From NCBI GenBank assembly GCA_023301405.1, contig JALZUX010000415.1:1-14133 (forward strand): a stretch of 14,133 bases of DNA, in the 5' to 3' direction. Under the pieces are notes generated by a model, which was not told the DNA's origin, made no database searches, and saw nothing but the letters and a program-made list of their open reading frames with translations. Source of the DNA: Granulosicoccaceae bacterium. GTDB taxonomy: Bacteria > Pseudomonadota > Gammaproteobacteria > Granulosicoccales > Granulosicoccaceae. Below, one piece after another: positions 7,404 to 14,133 of the stretch (position 1 is its first letter; each line of letters starts with the position of its first letter). The translations under genes were made by a program, and so were the position numbers.

Positions 7404-10400
7404 TTAAGAAAGCAACTTTTGCAGGAACGGGGCGGTGTGGGATTTTTTAGATTGAGTGATTTTGGTCGGCGTGCCTCGAGCAATAACTTTTCCGCCCTGG
7501 CTACCACCTTCCGGTCCCATATCGATAATCCAGTCGGCGTTGGCCATTAGGTCAAGGTTGTGTTCAATCACGATTACAGTGTTACCTGATTCGACCAGTC
7601 GGTGCAATACATGGATAAGCTTCTCGACATCTGACATGTGTAAGCCGATGGTTGGTTCATCTAGAATGTACAAGGTGTGATTCAGTTTTCTGCCTCTTCT
7701 CACCTCTGCCGCTGTACCGTCTTTTGCCAACTCAGAGACTAACTTGATTCTTTGAGCTTCCCCCCCGGACAGAGTAGGGCTCTGTTGCCCCAGCGTCAGG
7801 TAGCCAAGACCGACGTCTTGTAGAAGTTGTAAAGGGTGATGCACGTTTTTATGTGCCACAAAAAAATCTACTGCTTCATCGATGCTCATCTGCAGAACAT
7901 CGCCGATAGATTTGCCTTTGTATAATACGCTTTGGGTTTCAGTGTTGAAGCGGGCGCCCTTGCAGATATCGCAGGGCACTTTTACATCTGGCAGGAAGCT
8001 CATTTCAATTCGTGTCAGGCCTTGGCCATCACAGCCGGAGCATCGTCCTTCACTTACATTAAAGGAAAAGCGGCTGGCCGTGTAGCCGCGAATTTTTGCT
8101 TCATTCGCATTCGCATAGATACGCCTGATATTATCCCAGAACCCGATATAAGTGGCCGGACAAGAGCGAGGTGTTTTACCGATGGGTGTTTGATTTACTT
8201 CCAGTACCCGCGAAATAAGTTGCCACCCTTCAATACTCTTGCAGCCTGTTGGTTCTGCCTTTTTGGGTTTTTTACTCAGCGACAAAATAGATCGTATGTT
8301 TTCGCCAATGACAGATCTTGCCAATGTACTTTTACCGCTTCCCGACACACCGGTGACACAGGTAAGTTTGCCGATTGGAATTCGAACATCGATGTTTTTA
8401 AGGTTGTGAAATTTTGCGCCTTTAACTTCTATCCACCCTTGATCATTGGCTCGTGGTGCCACAAGCGGATGTTGCACAGGATTAGCCAGCGCTTGGCCAG
8501 TGATTGACTTAGGGTTTTTTAGTAACTGCTTAAGTGTTCCGCGGGCAACTACTTCACCGCCTTCTACACCGGCACCTGGTCCAAGATCAATGACGTGATC
8601 GGCTTGTCTGATGGTGTCTTCATCGTGTTCGACCACCACGACTGTGTTGCCATTGGTGCGCAATCGATTAAGAGTATCCAGTAGCATCAGATTGTCGCGT
8701 GGGTGCAAGCCAATGGTGGGTTCATCAAGAATGTAACAGACGCCCTGTAAGTTAGAGCCTAATTGTGAAGCCAGTCTGATGCGTTGAGCCTCGCCGCCAC
8801 TAAGGGTTGGTGCAGCGCGATCAAGCGACAAGTAGGTGAGCCCTACCTGAGTTAAAAACTGTAAGCGTGCCCGTATTTCCTTAAGAATATCGCGAGAGAT
8901 ATCTTCATCGCGGCCATGCGGTTTAAGTTTGACGAAAAATTGCTCCGCTTCACTGATAGATAACTGATTAAGCTCTGCAAGATTGTGTTTCTCATAACGA
9001 ACTGCCAGTGCGACCGGGTTTAAGCGTTGGCCATCACATGCCGGACAGTCCACGCTAGTGCCGTCGTCCTGCAGCCAGTTTTCTTCTTCACCGGTTTGCT
9101 CTTCGTCAAAGTCTGCGGTTAGTACACCCGTACCAAAACAACTGTCGCACCAACCATGTTTTGAGTTATACGAAAACAGTCGAGGGTCGAGTTCAGGGAA
9201 GCTGGTGCCACACGACGCGCAGGCCCGTTTAATTGAAAACAGTTTCTCTTTGGTGTTTTTAGTTTGTTGTGTTTTACCTGATGAGTCCGCGGGGCTGACT
9301 TTCAGCACGCCCTTGCCGTAATCAAGTGCGCGTTGAAGCAGTTCTTGTAACTTCTTTTCATTGCGTGGAGACACGTCAATATCACCAACAGGCAAGTCGA
9401 TATCGTGATCTTTAAATCGGTCAAGTCTAGGCCAATTCTCTGTGGGTATAAGTTCACCATCAACCCGCAGGTTGTCAAAGCCACGATTGTCTGCCCATTT
9501 GGCCAGATCGGTGTAGTAGCCTTTGCGTGATACCACTAGCGGGGCGAGTACACTGACCTTTTTGCCTTTCCATTGGGTGCTGACTTGCGCTTGAATACTT
9601 TCAAGCGTTTGCGCGGCGATAGGTTTGTCGCAATCAGGGCAATGCTGAGTGCCCAGTTTGACAAACAGTAAACGCAGGAAGTGATAAATTTCGGTCATTG
9701 TTGCGACTGTGCTTTTACGCCCGCCACGGCTGGTGCGTTGTTCTATTGCAACTGTGGGTGGGATACCGAATATGGCATCGACGTCGGGCCGTGAGGCGGG
9801 CTGGACGAATTGTCGGGCGTAGGCATTTAAAGACTCAAGGTAGCGTCTTTGCCCTTCGTTAAATAAAATATCAAAGGCCAGTGTGCTTTTGCCGCTGCCA
9901 CTAAGCCCGGTAATAACGGTGAACTTATCTCTTGGTATCTGCACATTGATTTCTTTAAGATTGTGCTCCCGGGCGTTAACTACGCTGATGTCGTTTGCGC
10001 TGTAAAGTGCGTGGCTTTCCGCGACTTCAGCTACCTCTTCAAGGTTGGCTGATCTGGCAAATTCATTGATCGCCGTGGTGTATTCTTTAAGTGCTGCCCC
10101 GGTATGGCTTTGCTTGCTTTTCTGCAGTTTTTCGACAGTGCCGCAGGTAATCACCTTGCCGCCCTGGTCGCCACCTTCAGGCCCCAGATCAATAATCCAG
10201 TCGGCGTTGCTGATTACATCAAGATTGTGTTCTACCACCACTAGTGAATGACCGTCATCCAGTAATTGATCAAATGCTGACATCAGCTTTGCAATATCGT
10301 GAAAGTGCAAGCCAGTAGTTGGCTCGTCGAAAAAAAACAACTTCTTTTCATTGGCGTTTTTCGAGGCCTTTTTCGCTTTAGCTAAATGTGCTGCTAGTTT

Positions 10401-12950
10401 TAAGCGCTGCGCTTCGCCGCCGCTGAGTGTTGGCACTGGCTGCCCCAGAGTTAGATACCCCAGACCTACAGATACCAATGGCGTTAGTGCCTTGCAAATG
10501 TCTTTGTGAGCGGCAAAAAAGTCTGTTGCGTCGTCGACAGTCATGTTAAGAACATCAGAGATGCTGAGTGCCAGGCCGGTTTGCGGGTGGACAAGCTTGA
10601 TGTCTAAGACTTCATCTCGATAACGGCTGCCGTTGCAGGCATGGCAACGTAAATATACATCGCTTAAAAATTGCATCTCTACGTGTTCGAAGCCATTACC
10701 TGAGCAGTGCGGGCAGCGCATGCCAGCGTTGAAGCTGAAGCTGCTGGCCGTGTAGCCACGACGCTTTGATTCAGGATCAAGCGCAAACTGTGTTCGAATG
10801 CCATCGAAAGCACCGGTATAGCTTACCGGGTTTGATCGTGCCGATTTACCAATGGCGGACTGATCAACCATCACAACATCATCTATTGCTTTGTGGCCGG
10901 TCAGCGATTTGTGTTCACCGGGCAGATCGGTGGGCTTGCCCAGTTTACGGCATAGTGCCCGGTACAAGGTATCTTGTACCAAGGTGGATTTACCTGATCC
11001 GCTCACACCAGTGACACAGACAAGTTGCTGAAGGGGAAATTCAACATCTATGTCTTGTAGGTTATTTTCGCAGGCACCTTTAATGCTGACAACTTTTTGT
11101 TGCTTGTTGGGAGTCGCGGCGAGCGGGGTTCGTTGTAGTTTTTCTTTTCCATTAAGGTAATCGGCAGTCAGTGACTTCTTTGCTTTGGCAAGCTTCGCCG
11201 TCTTGTCATAAAAAACAATTTCACCGCCAGCGCTACCGGGGCCAGGGCCCATATCAACAACTCTATCTGCCGCTAAAATTATTTGCGGGTCGTGCTCAAC
11301 CACCACTAGTGTATTGCCGGAATCACGCAGTCTTTGCAGTACACCAATGACTCTGTTGATGTCTCTGGGGTGTAAGCCGATACTGGGTTCGTCAAGGACA
11401 AACAGTGTATTTACTAACGATGTGCCAAGCGCTGTCGTTAAGTTGATACGTTGCACCTCACCACCGCTTAAGGTTCGTGACTGGCGATCAAGCGTCAGAT
11501 AGCCTAGGCCCACTTCGCACAAATAACGCAGGCGTGCGCGAATTTCATCGAGTAACAACAGTGTGGCGTCATCAAGTGGTTTAGGTAAGTCCAGTGATAG
11601 GAAAAATGCTCTGCAGTCAGAGAGCGGAAGTCGCATTACATCATGAATCAATAGACCCGGTAGCTTTTGGAATTTTGCGCTGCTTAAAGGCGTGCCCTGC
11701 GGTACGAATCGTTGTTCACTATTCATCACAGCGTTTGCATTACTTGCAGTGCCGACACGCCACCAGAGTGCTTCTGGTTTCAGTCTTGCTCCGTCACAAG
11801 TGGTGCACGGTGTATAGGATCGATATTTTGATAACAGTACTCGTACATGCATCTTGTAGCTGCGGGTTTCAAGCCAGTCAAAGAAACGCTGTACGCCATA
11901 CCAGTGCTCGCCGTCCCATTCACCTTCGCCTTGCAGAACCCAATTCTGTTGTTTTTTAGTAAGTTTTTTCCACGGAATATCGGTGGGTATAGCGTGCTTT
12001 TTTGCATACTTCATCAGGTCACGTTGGCAAATTTCGTTGGTCTTGGTTTGCCATGGTTTTACTGCGCCACTTGCCAGAGTTAGTGATTCGTTGGGTACCA
12101 CCAAGTTGTAGTCAATACCCATGGTGCGCCCGAAACCCCGGCAATCATCGCAAGCGCCCATTGGGGAGTTAAACGAAAACAAGCTCGGGACTGGTTGCTT
12201 GAAGGTTGTTTTGCATGACGCGCATGAGAAAGTGGCGGAATACTTTTTAGCTTTTTCAGGTTTGCGATCCTCATCTAGCGGATAAACTTTAAGGTGGCCA
12301 CCGCCATGTTTGAATGCCGCTTCAAGCGCTTCTGTCACGCGTCCACGATTGTCTTGTGAAAGGCGGGTTCTGTCCTGGATCACCTCAATATTTTTAGCGC
12401 TTTGTTTGTGTAGGCGGGTGTAGCCTTGTCGTTGAAGCCATGTCTCTATTTCATCGCTGCTGAAGTTGTCGGGAACATTGACTGTAAACGTCACCATGAT
12501 CCGTGTGTTGTCTGGGTAACTTGCCAGCAATTCAGTGGCAATGTGTTCGGGAGTTTCCCGCACAATTTGCTTTCCGCAGTTCGGGCAGTATATTTGTGCG
12601 GCTCGTGCGTACAGCAGTTTTAGATGATCGTTGAGTTCGGTCATCGTGCCAACGGTCGAGCGCGAAGTTCTTACCGGGTTTGTTTGGTCGATAGCAATAG
12701 CTGGTGGAATGCCGTCGATACGGTCAACCTTGGGTTTGTCCATGCGATCAAGAAACTGACGGGCGTAGGGGCTGAAGGTCTCTACGTAGCGTCTCTGGCC
12801 CTCGGCATAGATAGTATCAAAGGCCAGGGAAGACTTGCCCGAACCACTGACCCCGGTAATCACCACTAGCTCACCATGCGGGATCGTGATATTCAGGTTT
12901 TTAAGATTATTCTGTGTCGCGTTGTCGACGACAATATTTTTTTGAGACAT
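7404..12950 (-). CDS. uvrA: Double-length UvrA: two tandem UvrA-like units in one 1848-residue protein
   Basis: UvrA is the damage-recognising ATPase of nucleotide excision repair, about 940 residues in E. coli and active as a dimer. This protein holds two complete UvrA-like units, about 1-955 and 987-1848, joined by an acidic linker. Walker A motifs are at 33-40, 648-655, 1015-1022 and 1534-1541; LSGGE signatures at 494-498, 842-846, 1383-1387 and 1727-1731; Walker B Asp-Glu at 520-521, 875-876, 1409-1410 and 1764-1765; H-loop His at 553, 908, 1442 and 1797. All four ATPase sites look intact. Zinc CxxC pairs are present in each unit (243/267, 746/769; 1244/1268, 1637/1660). Unit 2 has only about 30 residues between C1271 and 'CPAC' (1302), against about 110 in unit 1, so its insertion domain is largely missing. 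The units differ in sequence throughout. TAA is followed at once by in-frame TAG. No clear Shine-Dalgarno precedes the ATG. Whether this is the cell's main UvrA is unknown. Confidence 0.93.
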   Translation of the reverse strand: MSQKNIVVDNATQNNLKNLNITIPHGELVVITGVSGSGKSSLAFDTIYAEGQRRYVETFSPYARQFLDRMDKPKVDRIDGIPPAIAIDQTNPVRTSRSTVGTMTELNDHLKLLYARAAQIYCPNCGKQIVRETPEHIATELLASYPDNTRIMVTFTVNVPDNFSSDEIETWLQRQGYTRLHKQSAKNIEVIQDRTRLSQDNRGRVTEALEAAFKHGGGHLKVYPLDEDRKPEKAKKYSATFSCASCKTTFKQPVPSLFSFNSPMGACDDCRGFGRTMGIDYNLVVPNESLTLASGAVKPWQTKTNEICQRDLMKYAKKHAIPTDIPWKKLTKKQQNWVLQGEGEWDGEHWYGVQRFFDWLETRSYKMHVRVLLSKYRSYTPCTTCDGARLKPEALWWRVGTASNANAVMNSEQRFVPQGTPLSSAKFQKLPGLLIHDVMRLPLSDCRAFFLSLDLPKPLDDATLLLLDEIRARLRYLCEVGLGYLTLDRQSRTLSGGEVQRINLTTALGTSLVNTLFVLDEPSIGLHPRDINRVIGVLQRLRDSGNTLVVVEHDPQIILAADRVVDMGPGPGSAGGEIVFYDKTAKLAKAKKSLTADYLNGKEKLQRTPLAATPNKQQKVVSIKGACENNLQDIDVEFPLQQLVCVTGVSGSGKSTLVQDTLYRALCRKLGKPTDLPGEHKSLTGHKAIDDVVMVDQSAIGKSARSNPVSYTGAFDGIRTQFALDPESKRRGYTASSFSFNAGMRCPHCSGNGFEHVEMQFLSDVYLRCHACNGSRYRDEVLDIKLVHPQTGLALSISDVLNMTVDDATDFFAAHKDICKALTPLVSVGLGYLTLGQPVPTLSGGEAQRLKLAAHLAKAKKASKNANEKKLFFFDEPTTGLHFHDIAKLMSAFDQLLDDGHSLVVVEHNLDVISNADWIIDLGPEGGDQGGKVITCGTVEKLQKSKQSHTGAALKEYTTAINEFARSANLEEVAEVAESHALYSANDISVVNAREHNLKEINVQIPRDKFTVITGLSGSGKSTLAFDILFNEGQRRYLESLNAYARQFVQPASRPDVDAIFGIPPTVAIEQRTSRGGRKSTVATMTEIYHFLRLLFVKLGTQHCPDCDKPIAAQTLESIQAQVSTQWKGKKVSVLAPLVVSRKGYYTDLAKWADNRGFDNLRVDGELIPTENWPRLDRFKDHDIDLPVGDIDVSPRNEKKLQELLQRALDYGKGVLKVSPADSSGKTQQTKNTKEKLFSIKRACASCGTSFPELDPRLFSYNSKHGWCDSCFGTGVLTADFDEEQTGEEENWLQDDGTSVDCPACDGQRLNPVALAVRYEKHNLAELNQLSISEAEQFFVKLKPHGRDEDISRDILKEIRARLQFLTQVGLTYLSLDRAAPTLSGGEAQRIRLASQLGSNLQGVCYILDEPTIGLHPRDNLMLLDTLNRLRTNGNTVVVVEHDEDTIRQADHVIDLGPGAGVEGGEVVARGTLKQLLKNPKSITGQALANPVQHPLVAPRANDQGWIEVKGAKFHNLKNIDVRIPIGKLTCVTGVSGSGKSTLARSVIGENIRSILSLSKKPKKAEPTGCKSIEGWQLISRVLEVNQTPIGKTPRSCPATYIGFWDNIRRIYANANEAKIRGYTASRFSFNVSEGRCSGCDGQGLTRIEMSFLPDVKVPCDICKGARFNTETQSVLYKGKSIGDVLQMSIDEAVDFFVAHKNVHHPLQLLQDVGLGYLTLGQQSPTLSGGEAQRIKLVSELAKDGTAAEVRRGRKLNHTLYILDEPTIGLHMSDVEKLIHVLHRLVESGNTVIVIEHNLDLMANADWIIDMGPEGGSQGGKVIARGTPTKITQSKKSHTAPFLQKLLS

Positions 12951-12986
12951 GAAACGGCGTCGGTAGTTGGCGGCGGTAGGCGTTTT

Positions 12987-13015
12987 AGTATATGGAACTG
13001 GCGAACAATTGTCCT
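12987..13015 (-). promoter_or_regulatory. Candidate sigma-70 promoter for uvrA-xdhC
   Basis: On the minus strand AGGACA (-35, 13010-13015) and TATACT (-10, 12987-12992) are separated by exactly 17 bases and lie about 37 bases or more before the uvrA ATG. The -35 matches the consensus at 4 of 6 positions and the -10 at 5 of 6. The imperfect palindrome GAACAATTGTCC (13003-13014) overlaps the -35 and spacer and could be an operator. No gammaproteobacterial LexA box (CTGT-N8-ACAG) was seen by eye. Confidence 0.45.
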
Positions 13016-13063
13016 TACTTATAGCCAGTGAGGTTTTTTAAGGTAACAAGCAAAAAAATGGTG

Positions 13064-13082
13064 TTGAAATTCGATGTTTCAA
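13064..13082. repeat. Inverted repeat TTGAAA-N7-TTTCAA in the divergent uvrA/phyH-family region
   Basis: Perfect 6-bp arms (13064-13069 and 13077-13082) with a 7-bp spacer form a 19-bp dyad, a size common for dimeric transcription-factor sites. It sits between the uvrA promoter candidate and the dioxygenase gene, so it could act on either. This is positional inference only. Confidence 0.3.
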
Positions 13083-13103
13083 GTTGATCAGGCGTATGCT
13101 TCA

Positions 13104-13163
13104 ATGACCACTGACATGGCAGGGTGCCATGCTGTTTTAATCATTTGTCGGACACCAAAATGA
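13104..13163 (+). CDS. Possible 19-codon leader ORF overlapping the dioxygenase start
   Basis: ATG at 13104 opens a frame of 19 codons (MTTDMAGCHAVLIICRTPK) whose TGA overlaps the next start as ATGA (13160-13163), an arrangement typical of translational coupling. The hairpin at 13115-13131 lies inside it. Only a distant AGG precedes the ATG, and a 19-codon frame with such an overlap can arise by chance. No similarity is recognised. Confidence 0.15.
   Translation: MTTDMAGCHAVLIICRTPK
13115..13131. repeat. Perfect 7-bp hairpin (CATGGCA-GGG-TGCCATG) before the dioxygenase gene
   Basis: CATGGCA (13115-13121) and TGCCATG (13125-13131) are exact complements around a 3-base GGG, followed by C-TG-TTTT. 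It ends 28 bases before the ATG at 13160. It could be an operator, a weak attenuator-like stem, or an mRNA 5' structure. The stem is short and the T run is only four bases, so a true terminator is doubtful. Confidence 0.35.
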
Positions 13164-13942
13164 GTACACCATTAAGCGCGCAACAGCTTCAGGAATTTAA
13201 CGAAAACGGCTATCTGATTGAGCGCAATCTCGCCAGTGAAGAAACTGTAGAGGCGATGAATCGAATCATTGATGATTCTGTACGTCCGGCGTTGGCCCCT
13301 GTTGAATATGAAGCAGATGTCCACTATCCCGGTGCTCCGTCCAGCAAAAGTGCGCCAGGAGGGCAAACGCCACGCCGGTTGCTGAACGCTTATGCGCGCG
13401 ATATTGTATTTCGGGACTGGGCACGCTCGGCGGTCGTGGTTGATCGCCTTCGGCAAATGCTTGCCTGTAGCAGTGTCATGGTGTCGCAGAATCACCATAA
13501 CTGCATCATGACAAAATACCCGGGCTTTAGCAGTGTTACGTCATGGCACCAAGATATGCGCTATTGGTCGTTTGATCAGCCGGAACTCGTCAGTGTGTGG
13601 CTGGCGCTGGGCGACGAGGCACCGGAAAATGGCGGGCTGTTGTTGATTCCAGGCTCACACTTGGTTGATCTGCCGCGTGGCCGTCTTGATGCTGCGTTGT
13701 TCTTGCGAAGTGATATCGATGCTAATCAGGCGTTGCTCGATAAGGCCATACCATCGAACCTCAGTGCGGGTGATACCTTGTTTTTTCACTGCAAAACCTT
13801 TCATGCAGCAGGCCAAAATGAAACTCAGCATGTTAAGAAATCGCTTGTTTACACCTATCACAGTGAAAACAACCGCGCCATTCCAGAAACACGTTCCGCG
13901 AATCACACTGATATCATCGTAGATCCGAAGGCTGCGAGCTGA
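13160..13942 (+). CDS. Phytanoyl-CoA dioxygenase (PhyH) family Fe(II)/2-oxoglutarate oxygenase
   Basis: A 260-residue PhyH-family protein. The iron-binding facial triad is visible: H130-Q-D132 in 'TSWHQDMRYW' and the distal H215 in 'FHCKTFHAAGQN'. The stretch 'SVWLALGDEAPENGGLLLIPGSH' spans 145-167 in a form typical of the family. The N-terminus ('LSAQQLQEFNENGYLIERNL') also matches PhyH. The residue 11 after the distal His, where PhyH and ectoine hydroxylase have the Arg that holds 2-oxoglutarate, is Lys (K226). Substrate is unknown; the family hydroxylates lipids, ectoine, quorum and natural-product compounds. The start at 13160 is preferred over an in-frame GTG at 13124 because PhyH homology begins here and the GTG lies in a hairpin; a GGA precedes the ATG by about 8 bases. 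It is 19 bp from the next gene, suggesting an operon. Confidence 0.9.
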   Translation: MSTPLSAQQLQEFNENGYLIERNLASEETVEAMNRIIDDSVRPALAPVEYEADVHYPGAPSSKSAPGGQTPRRLLNAYARDIVFRDWARSAVVVDRLRQMLACSSVMVSQNHHNCIMTKYPGFSSVTSWHQDMRYWSFDQPELVSVWLALGDEAPENGGLLLIPGSHLVDLPRGRLDAALFLRSDIDANQALLDKAIPSNLSAGDTLFFHCKTFHAAGQNETQHVKKSLVYTYHSENNRAIPETRSANHTDIIVDPKAAS

Positions 13943-13961
13943 ATTTCGCATTGGGAAGCCC

Positions 13962-14133
13962 ATGATTAAGCTTAGTAACGCTAATATTTGTAAATCAGCT
14001 TTTAATGATGTGAACTTAGAAGCTACCCGCTTTAGTGACGTTAACCTGAAGCGGGCAGTATTTAATGATGTGACATTGAAGCGTGCTGTGTTTACCGACG
14101 TAAATTTAACGCACGTGCAGATCAGTAATGCCA
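13962..14133 (+). CDS. Pentapeptide-repeat protein, N-terminal part (cut by window edge)
   Basis: From ATG at 13962 an open frame of 57 codons reaches the edge. After about 13 residues it falls into a strict ten-residue rhythm 'F-x-D-V-x-L-x-x-A/T-x' (for example FNDVTLKRAV, FTDVNL), that is, two pentapeptide repeats per unit with Phe/Leu at the central inward positions. Such chains fold as right-handed quadrilateral beta-helices; known members include DNA-mimic gyrase protectors (Qnr, MfpA) and many proteins of unknown role. The start follows the dioxygenase stop by 19 bp and has GGGAAG a few bases upstream, so the two are probably one transcript. The C-terminal part, and any further domain, lies outside the window. 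No signal peptide is visible. Confidence 0.85.
   Translation, partial: MIKLSNANICKSAFNDVNLEATRFSDVNLKRAVFNDVTLKRAVFTDVNLTHVQISNA

Noticed and set aside
7376..7507. 44-residue N-terminal extension of XdhC
   Set aside because: It overlaps the uvrA C-terminus, has no family similarity, and the internal ATG at 7375 has an AGGAG at ideal distance.
7932..8507. 191-codon open frame on the plus strand inside uvrA
   Set aside because: It is antisense to an undoubted UvrA coding region with conserved motifs and shows no recognisable protein family.
11594..11959. 121-codon plus-strand frame inside uvrA
   Set aside because: Antisense shadow of conserved UvrA sequence; no family features.
7404..12950. 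UvrA duplication as an assembly or recent tandem-duplication artefact
   Set aside because: The halves differ strongly in sequence and in domain content, so the duplication is old and the frame is continuous.
13124..13159. GTG start giving 12 more residues to the PhyH-family protein
   Set aside because: The GTG lies in a hairpin, has no ribosome binding site, and family similarity begins at the ATG at 13160.

Overview
The window looks like chromosomal DNA of a Gram-negative, free-living, probably marine or environmental gammaproteobacterium. This is inferred from gene content: a YebE/DUF533-type protein, a CHASE-PAS-GGDEF-EAL signalling protein, XdhC, a Rieske oxygenase and a PhyH dioxygenase, all at moderate GC. 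No rRNA, tRNA, CRISPR array, insertion sequence or phage gene was seen. Coding density is high and no gene-free stretch exceeds about 210 bases.

Layout, left to right. Bases 1-1088 (minus strand) hold the truncated start of a CoxE-like protein and, just upstream of it in the same direction, a CoxD/MoxR-type AAA+ ATPase; the pair is a typical chaperone-like maturation module. A DUF533/TerB-like membrane-associated protein (1201-1902, plus) is divergent from it. Next comes a 943-residue membrane-bound c-di-GMP enzyme (2103-4934, plus) with a CHASE-like sensor, PAS, GGDEF and EAL domains. It converges on a Rieske non-heme iron oxygenase alpha subunit (5015-6187, minus).

The Rieske gene is preceded by a 210-bp gap with short repeats. 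Upstream of that lie xdhC (6398-7375, minus) and a giant uvrA (7404-12950, minus), only 28 bp apart and apparently co-transcribed. The UvrA protein has 1848 residues: two diverged UvrA-like units in tandem with four complete ATPase sites. The second unit has lost most of the UvrA insertion domain. Divergent from it (13160 onward, plus) is an operon of a phytanoyl-CoA dioxygenase-family protein and a pentapeptide-repeat protein that runs off the right edge.

How they fit together. The CoxD/CoxE-like pair and XdhC are all families linked to maturation of molybdenum hydroxylases (xanthine dehydrogenase / CO dehydrogenase type), but no molybdoenzyme is visible here. The Rieske and PhyH proteins are two independent iron oxygenases of unknown substrate. 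The most unusual item is the single-chain double UvrA. I see no clearly new multi-gene system; the other points are modest anomalies: a Glu-to-Asp change in the EAL metal site, a Lys in the expected 2-oxoglutarate Arg position of PhyH, and repeat and hairpin structures in two intergenic regions.
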